Source of the DNA: Cercis canadensis
Lineage: Eukaryota; Streptophyta; Magnoliopsida; Fabales; Fabaceae
DNA: 64,000 nucleotides
Direction of reading: 5' to 3'
Assembly: GCA_003255065.1 (NCBI GenBank)
Contig: QAOA01002682.1
Span: forward strand, 16,787 to 80,786
Part shown: positions 45,895 to 57,269 of the stretch, in pieces
Position numbering within the stretch: the first letter of the stretch is position 1
Layout: each line of letters begins with the position of its first letter
Notes under the pieces: model-generated
Databases searched by the model: none
What the model was told of the DNA's origin: nothing
Seen by the model: only the letters and a program-made list of their open reading frames with translations
Made by a program: the position numbers and the translations under genes

Positions 45895-48230
45895 GGCTTC
45901 AACTTTAGATAAACCCAGTCTCCAACCTCAAACTCAACCGTTCTTTTGCTCTTGTTTGCTAGCTTACACATGCGTTGCTGGGCCCTCTCCAAATGGTACC
46001 TTAGTTGCCTTAAGATTTTATCACTGTCAAGCAACTCATTTGCCATTGACTCCACCAAACATTCTCCTGGCAGAAACCTCATTACTGTGGGAGGTTTACG
46101 CCCATAAACCAATTCAAATGGGGTCTTGCCGGCTGCACTATGGACTGATGTATTGTAACTTAACTCTGCCCAATGTAACCATTTAATCCATTGCTTAGGT
46201 TGCTCACCAGAAAAACAGCGGAGGTACGTCTCTAGGCTTCTATTCATCACTTCCGTTTGTCCATCCGTTTCCGGGTGGTAAGCCGAACTCATCTTCAAGA
46301 CTGTGCCCTGCTGTTTAAACAATTCAGTCCAGAAACGGCTAGTGAATGTTGTGTCCCTATCACTCACGATTGAGCTCAGAATCCCATGCAACTTCACAAT
46401 CTCCTTAGCAAAAATTTCTGCTACTGTCTGAGCTGTAAAAGGGTGTTTCAATGTTACAAAATGTCCACATTTTGACAACCTATCCACAACTACCATTATA
46501 GCATCATACCCTTGTGACTTTGGCAACCCAGTGATAAAATCCATACTCACGTCCTCCCATATTGCTCTTGGAATAGGTAGCGGTTGCAATAGCCCCGCTG
46601 GAGACATCGCCAAGTATTTCTGTCGTTGACAAACTCCACATTCAGCGACAAACTGAATTACCATTGGCATCATCCCATGCCAAAAAAAATTAGAGGCTAG
46701 ATAGCGATAGGTTTTCTGGACTCCAGCATGTCCCCCCATTGGGGAAGAGTGAAATTCCGTTAGTAATGGTGGAATCCACTTGGATTTAGTAGAGAGCACT
46801 ATCCTGCCCTTGTAGAAAAGCCTTCCATTTACTAGAGAGTAGTCTGGTCTTGTGGTGGGGTCCTGCTGTATTTCCTCCACTACTTTCTTAAGTTTTAGGT
46901 CTGCTAGCACCTTATTCTTTATTTAGTCAGCCTCTAGCCACCTTGGCTGCGATAGAACTAATAGTTCTCCCTTCCCTTCTTTATCCTCCTTGTGGGACAG
47001 TGCATCAGCTGCCCTATTTTCCGTACTCGGCTTGTATGTGATGTCAAAAGAGTACCCTAGCAGCTTTGCAAGCCAATCTTGCTGATTGGGTAAAGTGATC
47101 CTTTGTTCCAACAGAAATTTGAGGCTTCATTGGTCAGTGAAAACCTGAAACTTCCTCCCCATTAGGTATGGTCTCCAATGCTGAATGGATAACACTAGCG
47201 CCATTTGTTCATTCTCATAAACAGATTTTGCAAGGGCCTAATCAGATAACCCTTTACTAAAATATGCCACCGGTCTTCCTTCTTGCATCAATACCGCTCC
47301 TAACCCCCTTTCGGAAGCGTCACATTCTACCATAAAAGTCTTGTCAAAATCTGGTAGGGCGAGGACTGGTGTAGTGGTGAGCATCTGCTGCAGTTGTTTA
47401 AAAGCTTCAGCCGCTACTCCATTCCATTGGAAGTTGCCTTTCTTTAGAAGATTAGTCAAAGGTCTTGCGAATTTTCCATAATCTCGAATGAATTTTCTAT
47501 AATAGCCTGTTAAGCCTAAGAAACCCCTGACTGCTTTGATTGTGGAAGGAGTTGGCCAATCCAACACGCTTTTGACCTTCTCTTGATCCATAGAGACACC
47601 ATTGGCTGAAATCACGTGGCCAAGATATCCAATGGATTTTTTTCCAAAGCTGCATTTCTTCTGGTTGGCAAAGAATTGTTGTTGTTGTAGGACCTTTAAC
47701 ACTACTCTCAAGTGTGTCAAATGGTCTTGCCAATTCCTACTATACACCAAAATGTCATCAAAGAAAACCAAAACAAATTTGTGGAGGAATGGCTTGAAAG
47801 CAGCGTTCATAGTGGCTTGGAAGGTTACAGGTGCATTGCTCAACCCAAATGGCATCACCAAAAATTCATAGTGATCGTGATGGGTACGGAAGGCTGTCTT
47901 CTGCATATCCTCTTTCCTGACCTTGATTTGATGGTATCCCGAACGCAAATCCAATTTAGAAAAATAGCATGTCCCGCTCAACTCATCAAGTAACTCTTCT
48001 ATCATCGGAATTGGGTATTTGTCAGGAATAGTGACCTTGTTCAAGGCCCTATAATCAACACAAAACCTCCAGCTCCCATCTTTCTTCTTTACCAACAAAA
48101 TTGGACTAGAGTAGGGGCTATTACTTGTCTTGATAATTCCAGCCCTCAGCATCTCTTCCACTAATTTTTCAATCTCATTTTTCTGCACATGAGCATATCT
48201 ATATGGTCTCACATTTACAGGTTTAGTTCC
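45895..48230 (-). pseudogene. Chromovirus pol: RT, RNase H, integrase
   Basis: One frame runs from about 48212 to the nested LTR. The RT has [18 protein letters not shown], the catalytic FDDILVYS and [12 protein letters not shown]. The RNase H has [14 protein letters not shown]. Stops interrupt it near 47236 (ALAKSVYE region), 47130 and 46921. The integrase follows with an HHCC zinc finger (HSSPMGGHAG, CGVCQRQK), the core residues MDFITGLPKS, VSDRDTTFTS and HPETDGQTEVMNR, and the GPY-type tail beginning [12 protein letters not shown], where the nested LTR breaks it. Stops make it inactive. Confidence 0.92.
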
Positions 48231-50303
48231 AGGTTCAATGAGGATGGCGTGATCAGTTTCCCGAGGTGGGACAGTCCTTGTGGCTCACAGAAAACTTCAT
48301 CAAACATCCCCAGCAACTGAGCTATGTGGTCCTTCTGATCTGTAGTTAGAGGTATGAGTTTTTCAGCCTGTGTAGTTTCGGTCCAAAACAATTCCCCTGT
48401 CCTCCAAGTTTCCTACTGCCCTTGAGACATCAGCAACATCATCCCTTCATCACCCCCTCGAATTCTTTAAGTAAAGCCCTGTGAGTAAGTTGAGTCCTAC
48501 CCAAATTGGCATCCCTTTTTAAAGTAACACGGTTTCTCTCATAATCAAACGACATCAGTAAATTCTTCCAATTCACCTTCATATCTCCCAAGGTTTCTAA
48601 CCAAGCCATGCCTAGAATTATATCGATCCTTCCCAATGGAAACACTTGATAATCTGCAATCATATTAATTCCTTGTATCACCACATTCAACTGTTTACAC
48701 ACCCCTTTAGTCGATTGATACTGCCCGTTGCCTAGTCTAATTCGGAACTCTGGAGTATTAGTGATCAATAGCTCAATTTTCTGGGCTAAGTTGGAGGATA
48801 GAAAGTTATGGCTAGCACCCGAATCCACCATAACCAAGACCGGGTTGCCGGCTAACTCCCTTAGCATCTTCATTGTTCTAGGACGAGAGAATCCCCCGAT
48901 AGAAGAACAAGAGAGATTGAAAACATAACCTTCAGGCTCCGAGTCTTCTTTTGTATTATCTTCCTGATTGAGGCTGGAATCCAGTACGGCGAGTTCTTCT
49001 TCTGATGGCACCCCCTCATCTTCTCCGAGAATAATGACACATAGGTGTTTTTCTGGGCATCTGTGAATGGGTCCGTATGGCTGGCCACATTGGAAGCATT
49101 TTCCTTCATCTCGCCGGTGTACGTACTCTTGGTAAGGTAAGTGTCGTCCCCTAGCCTGGTAAGAAGAAGCAGCGAAACTGCCGGTACCACTCCCGGTCGA
49201 CGAGCCTGTCTACAACCTAGTAGCTTTTTGATTTTTAGATTGAGGAAATGGGTTGGGCTTTGACCCGACTTGCACTTGGTTAATGTGCTTCGACCCATTT
49301 AGTCCCCCAGGTCCTCGAAAATTATTTACCCCTCTGTGCCGACCCGACAAGCCCAAGGAAGGATCCGACCCGTGACCTTTCGTCCCTGTCACTTGGCTAA
49401 AATTTTGATTTCCACTCTTCGTCGTTGTTCCACCATGGAGATCTTCTTCAATGTCCCTTGCTAATTCAATAGCTCGAGCTACATCTTTGGGTTTGTGAAT
49501 TCGTTGCCTCCAACGTATGACTTCATCGAGACCATGCATGAGATACCCTAACGCCTGTGCCTCTGGCATCTCCGGCACCAAAGCGACGGCCTCCTCGAAC
49601 GTCTGATCGAATTCTTCTACCAACCCTGTTTGTTTAATTGCAGCTAATAACTCAGGGATTTTCGGCTTTCTTTCCACCATATCGTCTAATCAACTCCTTT
49701 GCCAACATCGTCCATGACAGATTGGGTATCCGTTTGCTTAGACATCGAAACCAACTCACTGCTGGTCCCTTCATACACACAAAAGCAAGCTGGATTTTGA
49801 GCTCTAGACTGGTGTTCTGTAGCTCAAAAGATTTCTCCGCTTTGGCAAGTCATCTGGCTGGGTCACTTCCATCAAAATTTGGAAGCTCAACCCAGTTGAG
49901 GGCCTTACGGAATTCATCACCCCACGATTCATCTCCCACTGTGGTTCGGTGTTGTTCCTCCCTATGTAGACTTCGCTGTCCCCCGAAATCACTGGACCCC
50001 GTTCTGCCATCCTCTGAGAATATTAACGAGTTTTTGCCAGTTTCTTTAGTATAGGTAAGTTGATTCAGTTCCTAGGCTAATGCTTTCAACATTGACTTCA
50101 TTTGCTCGAATCCATTTGTCATTTCCTCCATCCTCTCCTTCAGAATCTCGACCCCCTGAAGTTTTTGTGAAATCTTATCAATGGCCACACCAGCCATTCA
50201 GAATTTCCCATCCATTTTAGATAACCCTTCAATCATTTTCTCCCATGATTCAGCACTTTCGCTAGACCCCCCCCATTTTCATTTCCCGGCAATGGAACCA
50301 AAT
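48231..50303 (-). pseudogene. Chromovirus gag and protease, frame-broken, with leader
   Basis: Gag remnants lie at about 50010-49210 (for example FDQTFEEAVALVPEMPEAQA, ARAIELARDIEEDL), followed by a basic Gly/Asn-rich linker. A protease frame at 49011-48439 carries VMVDSGASHNFLS. Gag, protease and pol are in different frames, and frameshifts lie near 49210-49298 and 48230-48440. The primer-site-like TTGGTTCCATTGCCGGG is at the 5' LTR edge (about 50287-50303). Confidence 0.82.
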
Positions 50304-50683
50304 TGTTACGTGTAAATATCCAGACAAACACAGAACAATGATAATAGAATAAGTCACCGGTAGTGTATAGCACTCAACACCTCTGCCACTGTAGGGTAGT
50401 GACAATACAACCTTAGACCTCCAAAGAGAGTAGACTCTCACTCTCAATTCCTAATCACAAGACAAAATAACTGAATACTCTCTCTCACTCTGCCTCCCTC
50501 CTAAAATACCCCATGCACTCACACCACACTGATTATAACTACTTTCCCCCCTTTTCCTGATCACACTTCTTCTTCCTCCTCTCGTAAACTCTCAATCCCT
50601 TACTGTTGTTTGGATCTGTCACAAGCATAGAAGGTCCATCTTGTTCAGGCCCAACAACAGTTTCTAATTCTTTTGGGCTAACA
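50304..50683 (-). repeat. Chromovirus 5' LTR
   Basis: 380 bp, same ends as the left LTR. TSD CAAAC follows at 50684-50688. Confidence 0.93.
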
Positions 50684-50695
50684 CAAACTGAGGTN

Positions 50696-50877
50696 ATGCA
50701 CTCACACCACACTGATTATAACTACTTTCCCCCCTTTTCCTAATCACACTTCTTCTTCCTCCTCTCGTAAACTCTCAATCCCTTACTGTTGTTTGGATCT
50801 GTCACAAGCATAGAAGGTCCATCTTGTTCAGGCCCAACAACAGTTTCTAATTCTTTTGGGCTAACACAAACTGAGGT
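50696..50877. repeat. 182-bp duplication of LTR end plus exon edge, after an n
   Basis: This segment repeats 50513-50694 (the last 171 bp of the LTR, the CAAAC duplication and the exon edge TGAGGT) with one visible difference. A lone n at 50695 separates the copies. An assembly join error is the most economical explanation. Confidence 0.9.
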
Positions 50878-52007
50878 ACAGATTTTTTTTATCGGCACAC
50901 TCTATGTATTTTCTTCCTAAATACAAACTCTATATATCACATGTATCTAAGCAGAAGAAAAATGGTAAGTACACAACATTTTGTACAACAATTTGGAGAG
51001 TGTGTTAGACAGAAAAAAAAGAGAGGTAAAGAACAGACACCATCTGAATTCAAATTGATAAATGGTAAATCCACAAATTTTGTGTACACAAATTGTAATG
51101 TGGTAGAACAGAAAAAATTTCTGTAAGACCAGTTGAATTTAGATTCTGCCACACATTACGATTTTTGAATATTTCAAATTCTACCATGCAGAACAGTTTT
51201 TAGAATGATTTTGTGCAAAGTTTGTGAATATAGCAAAAATCTAAGCAGGAAAGTCTTCTTTCATTGTACAGAACATAAAGTACCTGCTTTCACTACCTGG
51301 AATCAAAGAAGAAGCAAATGCTGAGAACCAGATGGGTTTTACAGCCTTGGATGTCTTGGAACACAGCCCAAGTGACTTCAGAAGTCTTGAATTTCGATGC
51401 CATCAAAAGCAAAAAGAACACTTTTGATGATCTTCCATTCCTACTAAAATCAGCAAACCATATTGCTGTAGTTGACAAAGTAAGGAGACCTAAAGAGAAA
51501 AAATGGTGGAAAAAGTGCTTAAAGCATGTGAACAGTTGGTTTAAACATGACGATAATTGGTTGAACAAGACTCGAGGGAATCTAATGGTTGTGGCGACTG
51601 TGATTTCAACAATGAGCTACCAAGCTATAATTCAACCACCAAAGGATATAATGAATGGAGATGCTGATTTAGGCATCGGATTCATGATTTTTAACACCAT
51701 CTCTTTTGTTGCATCTCTTAGTGTTACCCTTTTGCTCTTAAGTGGGTTACCTCTAAGTAACGAGTTTTCTTTGTGGCTATTATCAGTAACCATGTGTATT
51801 AAGCTCATAATATTGGCACTTGCTTTTCTAGTTGGTGCAGCAGCAGCGATCCCAGATTCTGGCTGGGAGGATTTTATCGTTGTTGTAAGATCATTACTAA
51901 TAATATTGGAGGTAGATTGGGTAGGGAAGAAGCTGTACCATATATTCAAGCACAAGAGGTCAAAAGCTTCCGAGAACATGGAGACTTCAGTTATCAATCT
52001 AACATAG

Positions 52008-52332
52008 GCAACAACATCTCCATAGTCAGTATTTGATATTTTTTTTCCTTTGTTGTTTTTGTTTTTTGTTTTTTATTAATCCAGTGCCATGCATATTATA
52101 AATCCTTGGTTGTCAATGATCAATACTTCTACCTAAAGCGTTTTGAAAATAGTTTACAAGGCAGTAATTGCTTAACAGTATTTTTTTTTTAATGGGTTAT
52201 TTAGTGCTGTCTTCAATGCTAATTATCAACTACAACACAACTTGTGTTCAACAACTATAGCTTGTTTCTGGAAGGAAAAGAGGTTCCTTCAAATTCTAAA
52301 CTGCCATTTGGCTGCAGTTTTTTATTTGTTAG
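52008..52332. other. 3' flank of ankyrin copy 2, no gene seen
   Basis: AT-rich sequence with T-runs, probably the original 3' UTR and beyond. Confidence 0.5.
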
Positions 52333-52611
52333 TGTTGTTGCTCAAGTTAAGATGAGGTCGGCAACCTGTAGAGAGATATAAGCATGGTTAGAGAAGGCCG
52401 GAGCCCGAGCTCTGGCATCACCTCCAACACTCAAGTCAGCTTAGTGTCGAGGGAGAAAGAGAGCATATTGGGTCTTGAGAGAGGGAAGACCTAAGAGAGA
52501 AAACGTGAGTGAAATAAAAATAGTGAGCAAAATGAGTTAGAGAGAAAGAATGTATACCTTAAGAAATAATATTTTTGTCCTTGTAGGGGTAATAGTTTTT
52601 ACCGGGTATCA
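52333..52611 (-). mobile_element. Small gypsy LTR, reverse orientation, solo
   Basis: On the minus strand it begins TGATACCCGGTAAAAAC and ends CAGGTTGCCGACCTCATC then TTGAGCAACAACA. It is homologous to the plus-strand LTR at about 53474-53729. The flanks TTGTTAG (left) and TTGGTTAG (right) resemble a slightly decayed target duplication. No internal domain adjoins it. Confidence 0.6.
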
Positions 52612-53473
52612 TTGGTTAGCTTTTTGTAGGTATGCATTCTTTTCCAATTTTCCGTACAATTATATGCTGGACTTATGCAATTCCTGTCAAGCTTATTCTG
52701 AAATTGCATTTTTATCTGAATGTCCTGAATGCTAAACCAATGGGTTTTAGAAACTTAGAATTAAAAATGGCTTCGTTAACTTACAATATATTGAGATATT
52801 TGATAAACCCTTCAATATTACATGTCAGATTTTATCAATATACATATGTTCAATTTCAAACAGTTGCAACTAGCAATCCAATGAACATCCTATTGTTAAG
52901 ATTTTACACAAGGAAAAGGCAGCAGTACTATATTGAAATTACATTAATATTGATATAGTTTACGAGTGTTAATATACTTGGGGGGAGTCCCCTAGTATAT
53001 GAGGGTGTAGTCCCTCTATGTGGGGAATCCCACTTTATATTCACCTTATAAAGTCTATATACAGACTTCTTTTTCCACAGATATCTATCATAGTTGCATG
53101 ATAGTGTGATATTTGATTACTTCCACTGATTTTGACTTCAGTCATAGTGCTTATTGATTTTTCATTAAATTAGCATCACATGTTCTTTGACTTTATCTTG
53201 ATTTGGACTTTTGTACATTAATTTCCAATACCCATGAGGTTAAATTTCCAGTACTAGGTTATAGAAATTTCCTAGTATTTATTTGGTTGATAGTGATCAA
53301 CAGACAAACAGACCAGAAAGTCATATTTTTGTTGTTTATTGGAAGAACATATATTAAGTATGGCAGTTCAGGTTCCTTGTTTCTTCTTTAGTCAATGTTC
53401 TCACTGTGCATAATTATCAAACAGATCCAAGTTCCAAGGGCCCTAAAGAGATAATGTGGGTCCTGTTGGATTG
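52612..53473. other. Spacer between two inverted LTRs, no gene seen
   Basis: AT-rich sequence with only short frames and no recognised domain. The phrase GGGGGGAGTCCCCTAGTATA near 52980 is a local GC-rich palindrome-like spot. Confidence 0.5.
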
Positions 53474-53729
53474 TGTTAATACCTAGTGAATTTATTACCC
53501 TTTGTTACAGTAAAAAGACCAGAATACCCTTGCTAAGATATACATTCTCCTTCACACTCTCTCCGCCGGGGGACACTCTCCCTTTCTCTTTCTCTCGGGC
53601 TCCCCTTACTTTCTCCCTCAAGCTAACTTGAGCGTCGGAGGTGGTGTTGGAGCTCTGACTCCGGCCTCTGGCTGACCGTCGCTCTTTCTTTTTGCAGGTT
53701 GCCGATCTCACTTAACTTTAGCAACGACA
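53474..53729 (+). mobile_element. Small gypsy LTR followed by a primer-binding site
   Basis: The block starts near TGTTAATACCTAGTG and ends AGCAACGACA. Directly after it, TTTGGCACCGTATGTGGAAA (53730-53749) closely resembles the gypsy primer site usually written TTTGGCGCCGTCTGTGGGAA. That makes this a 5' LTR rather than a solo LTR. No gag or pol domain can be followed beyond it, so the element is truncated or a non-autonomous derivative. A short frame at 53845-54147 is Ser/Asn-rich and unrecognised. Confidence 0.65.
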
Positions 53730-53749
53730 TTTGGCACCGTATGTGGAAA

Positions 53750-55270
53750 CGAGGCTTGATCCCCTTGTTCTGTCACACAAAAGCCCAATCTTTTCTCTCG
53801 GCAAAATGAAGGAGAATCACCCAAATGCACACTAGTTGTGAATCATGTTTCGCTTGGAATCAAAGCCCTTAGCTAATTTTGGTTTCAGCTCTACTCCAAA
53901 GAGCTCACAAACCTCTGCTAGTACAAGACCTAAGAACCATGATTCCCAAAACCACCATCCCAACACCGCTAAAAGGAGTGTGTCCGCGTATCAATGCCAC
54001 CCTAAAAATTTCGATGGGGGATCAGGACCCTCTCAAATCCTGCGGCATAACGCTTCAACTAGTCTGAAACTTCTACAACAGAAACCCCGAGATTATCCAA
54101 CCTCTCAAAGGCTCTCTACAAGAGGTAAAATCATGACCATCTTTTAACTTGTAGGACTTTGCCTACTCAAGTAGAGATTCAAACAATTTGAAGCTTGAAA
54201 AATTGAATATGCATGCTAACTGTTTGATAAAATGCCTGAATACCTGTATACTCATTACGATCCAACGATTGACTATAACACTGATATTTACGGATTGATC
54301 GTGATATTAATGTGCATTGCAAGCATTGAGAGAAAATTATAAAACTTGGAAAATGCTATATATACCTTACTGTTTGATCCATTAATGCATAAAAGAAAGT
54401 GCAAGGCATGCTATTTGCATATTTCATATGTAATTTATATTTTGAAAGTTGAAGCATACTTACCCCCACGTGGAGAGTAGATACTTACAAAGACACCCAG
54501 ACCCCACACTATTCGCTTATTTCCTCATTTTGAAAAATTTGGAAGTGCCTTGAGTGTACCGCAACATACATATAACTTGCATTATTGATTTTCTCTTCTC
54601 TTGCAAAGAGATAATAGCATGTTTTTATTATTATTCCTTGAAAATTTTTAATTCATGTTGTTTGTTGCTGAGGAAAACTTCTGTTAGGTATCCAAGCGAG
54701 TTCAAGATTGAGATCTCCATGTCAATGCTTCCCCGTTAGAAACGCAAATACACTGTTTGTTTAAATTTCACTCCACGCTTTCAATGATATTCAGAAGGTT
54801 ATGTCTTGATCATACACATATGCATAATAGTTGCCTGCCAACCATTTATTAAAATGCTTATGTGGCTGGGTACATATTCAATCGATGTATGTGCTTGGTA
54901 GCATTCTTGTAACACCAACTTCATCTCTCTCTGCCTTATGTATTTTTCATGGGTTGATATATGCATGTTCGCCTTGAAATTTGATTTTTTGGGTCTGGAA
55001 TACCCAAGCTGGCTACTGGTTTGCACCTTAATGACACACCCACACATTACTTTCACTTTGAAAATCTGCCTGTGAGGTGTTTGATTAAAGTCCTAGGCGC
55101 ATAAGCTCAGCTTGCAACTGCTATGCTGCACCGTGTTTATTTTACTTGGCCATTGACATTACACTTGGAGAATCTATTTTGCACACTCATGAACATGACT
55201 TTAAGGTGTTTGATCAGATTCCCAATTTAATTGCATGCCTAGCAACAAGCTATTTTCTTGACTTGTGACG
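53750..55270. other. Unresolved region, no recognised gene
   Basis: Possibly the internal part of a decayed gypsy derivative (leader and Ser/Pro-rich frame at 53845-54147), then AT-rich sequence with no family signature. I see no RNA gene. Confidence 0.4.
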
Positions 55271-55282
55271 TCTGAGCCTCTG

Positions 55283-55857
55283 TGGAGGGTATAGATACTG
55301 TATTTTGTTTAGGAGTTATTCGTGGCATAAAACAAAAATGAAAAAAGAGAAATTTAAGACATTGCATTTTTGAAAATTTAAGGTCTTATATCTTGTGAAT
55401 TTGCCAAATTGTGCATAAAAAAATGATTTTTGAAAAAAAAAAATGAAAGTTCTTAATTTTTTGGTTTATTTATTTTTATACTTTATTTAGGCTTTTATGA
55501 TAAAATAAATCACAGTCTTGCTACCTTAGCTTAGTCCATTGTTAATCTAGCCAAATCTCTTATTTAACACACTTGGCCCATTCCTTTCTAATGTTTCAAA
55601 TTTTAGCAAATGAATAATAAAAATAAAAAAATAAAGAAATTTTTGAGAAGCTTTTTTCTTGCATCACTAAATCTAGGAGAACCAATGAGGGAACAAGGAA
55701 TGAATTGTCCTCATTCCCTATTAGTCCAAATTAGTGTACCTTATCTCTATTAAATAAATAAGTAATTAAAAAAAAGAAGAAAAACAAATTAAAACTAAGG
55801 GACCAGCAACGTAAGAGGAGAAGACTAGAAATAGAGAGCTCAAGAGTGCAAGAATAG
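55283..55857. repeat. Diverged LTR-start-like repeat, first copy
   Basis: TAGATACTGTATTTTGTTTA followed by GGAGTTATT resembles TAGATACCGTATTTTATCTG followed by GGGGTTATT at about 57272. The sequence after each is loosely similar (ACTTTATTTA, a GAAGAG-rich stretch later on). The two copies lie about 2 kb apart in direct orientation. Confidence 0.3.
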
Positions 55858-55860
55858 AAA

Positions 55861-55892
<32 letters not shown>

Positions 55893-55898
55893 AAAAAG

Positions 55899-55965
<67 letters not shown>

Positions 55966-56000
55966 GAGAAGAAGAAAAGGGAAGAGAAAAAGGAGCTTGG
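55858..56000. repeat. Long poly(A)/polypurine tract
   Basis: About 110 nearly pure A residues with two single G interruptions (55858-55968), continuing as a GA-rich purine strand to about 56000. Frames across it are low-complexity artefacts. Length in the assembly is probably unreliable. Confidence 0.95.
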
Positions 56001-56199
56001 GAGAAAGGAAATGAACCAAAGAGAGAAGAAGGTTTGAATCTCCATCAAATTTATTATACAATGATAATCTCTACTCTAATTTTTCTATCTTTACTATTAA
56101 ATTTTTGATTCATGGTGATTAATTTGTCTATTTGTTGTTATGCGTGAATGATTATACTGCAATTCTAAATCATAGTAAAGTTTGATGGAGCTTGAGATT

Positions 56200-57190
56200 G
56201 ATTCCTATGGTTCTAGGGTATCCATGGTGTTGGATTCATAAATTTAAGTTCAATTTTTTATGTTGATATAAAAATAATTCTGATTTTGAGACTTTGCGTC
56301 ATTTTTTTTTGATTGATAATACTTAGTTTGGTTGTGGATTGTGCATTTTTAGGTCTATCCGTCTTCTTTAGCAATCCTTAGTTTTTATTTTTTAGATGGA
56401 GCTACAGAGCTCCAATTTTAATAATTCTTGAGTTTTTAGAACCATGAGACGTGTACCTCCTATGTGTAAATTTTTCATGGCCAAATTCTATTTCCCCTAC
56501 TCCTAGTGTTTATTTGAAGTTGATTATTTTTCTGCTATTTCGGGACTGTCAGTCTTCTCTGGCAACCCTCGATTTTTTTTTTTTTTTTTTTTNTTTTTTT
56601 TTTTTTTTTTTTGCGATGGAGCTACAGAGCTCCAATTTGAGTGATTCTTGCTTTGTTAGAACTAGTAAGCATGTTTCTCTTATATGTAAAAATTTCATGG
56701 CTAGATTCTCTTTCTCTTGCTCTCAGTTTTTCTTTGAATTTGATTATTGTTATGCTATTTTGAGTCTGTCAGTCTTCTTTGGTAATCCTCAATTTTTATT
56801 TTTTAGATGAAGCTACAGAACTTTGATTTGAGTTATTTTTAGTTTGTTAGAACTAGGAGATGCGTTCCTCCGGTGTGTAAAAATTTCAAAACCAAATTTC
56901 TTTTTCCCTGTTTCCAATGTTCATTTAAAATTGACTATTTTTGGCGTTGTCAGGTTGTCAGTTGTCTCTGGCAACATTCAGTTTTTTGTGTCCAATTTGA
57001 GCTACAAAGCTCCATTTTGTGATTACTGTCTTGATAGAACCATAATGCATGTTTCTTTGTCATATAAAAATTTTAGATTCAAATTTCTTAGCATGCAATC
57101 TCAGTTTTTTTCTAAAGTTTGCTTTGCTTTTTGCTATGTCATGAGATTCTTTTCGACATTATTTTATGTACTTTAGGTACTGTTTTGAAA
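56200..57190 (+). repeat. Tandem repeat, unit about 190-220 bp
   Basis: Four units begin with a GATGGAGCTACAGAGCTCCA-type string at about 56395, 56615, 56805 and 56995. Each continues with a TTAGAAC...TGTAAAAATTTCATGG block and ends with CTGTCAGTCTTCTTTGGTAA-type text. A partial unit precedes the first. The A-to-B spacing is enlarged by a T-run of about 40 with an n (56571-56612). Weaker relatives occur at about 59010-59340. No coding role is likely. Confidence 0.8.
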
Positions 57191-57269
57191 CTATTTTTCT
57201 CGTATTTTATTGATATCCCTTTGACATTTTTGAAGGTTGATTGAGAATTATGTTAAAGTTTCTTGTACA

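Larger units (their letters stand above)
43473..50683 (-). mobile_element. Ty3/gypsy chromovirus, full length but decayed
   Basis: Two 380-bp LTRs (43473-43852 and 50304-50683) start TGTTACGTGTAAATATC and end TTTTGGGCTAACA. They differ at about 11 positions by eye, roughly 3 percent. CAAAC duplications flank the element. Element-strand landmarks are a primer-site-like TTGGTTCCATTGCCGGG after the 5' LTR and a purine tract (TTCAGGGGGAAGTAT) before the 3' LTR. Domains run gag, protease, RT, RNase H, integrase, chromodomain. It lies in reverse orientation within ankyrin copy 2 and has itself received a gypsy LTR insertion (44345-45894). The greater LTR divergence suggests it is older than the copia insertion in copy 1. 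Confidence 0.95.
42887..52007 (+). pseudogene. Ankyrin-PGG membrane protein gene copy 2, disrupted
   Basis: Exon 1 starts at ATG 42887 (MMMDARPATEDDTMVSALYE), with ankyrin repeats such as SPLHLASAEGHIETIQELLQ and DGRIPLHYAAMRGR. Indels near 43023 and 43260 shift the frame. A chromovirus enters at 43473; the exon end reappears at 50689-50694 and again at 50872-50875 beside a GT donor. Exon 2 starts about 51272 (NIKYLLSLPGIKEEANAENQ). A frameshift near 51390-51400 separates it from a long tail frame that ends at 52007. The tail carries the PGG domain (PF13962), with KTRGNLMVVATVISTMSYQA and about three further hydrophobic segments, as in plant membrane-anchored ankyrin proteins of the ACD6/ITN1 class. 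The promoter region is shared with copy 1. It is broken in at least four places and not functional. Confidence 0.82.

Noticed and set aside
55731-56061. Minus-strand frames rich in Phe over the poly(A) tract
   Set aside because: They are translations of a homopolymer and low-complexity purine tract, not genes.
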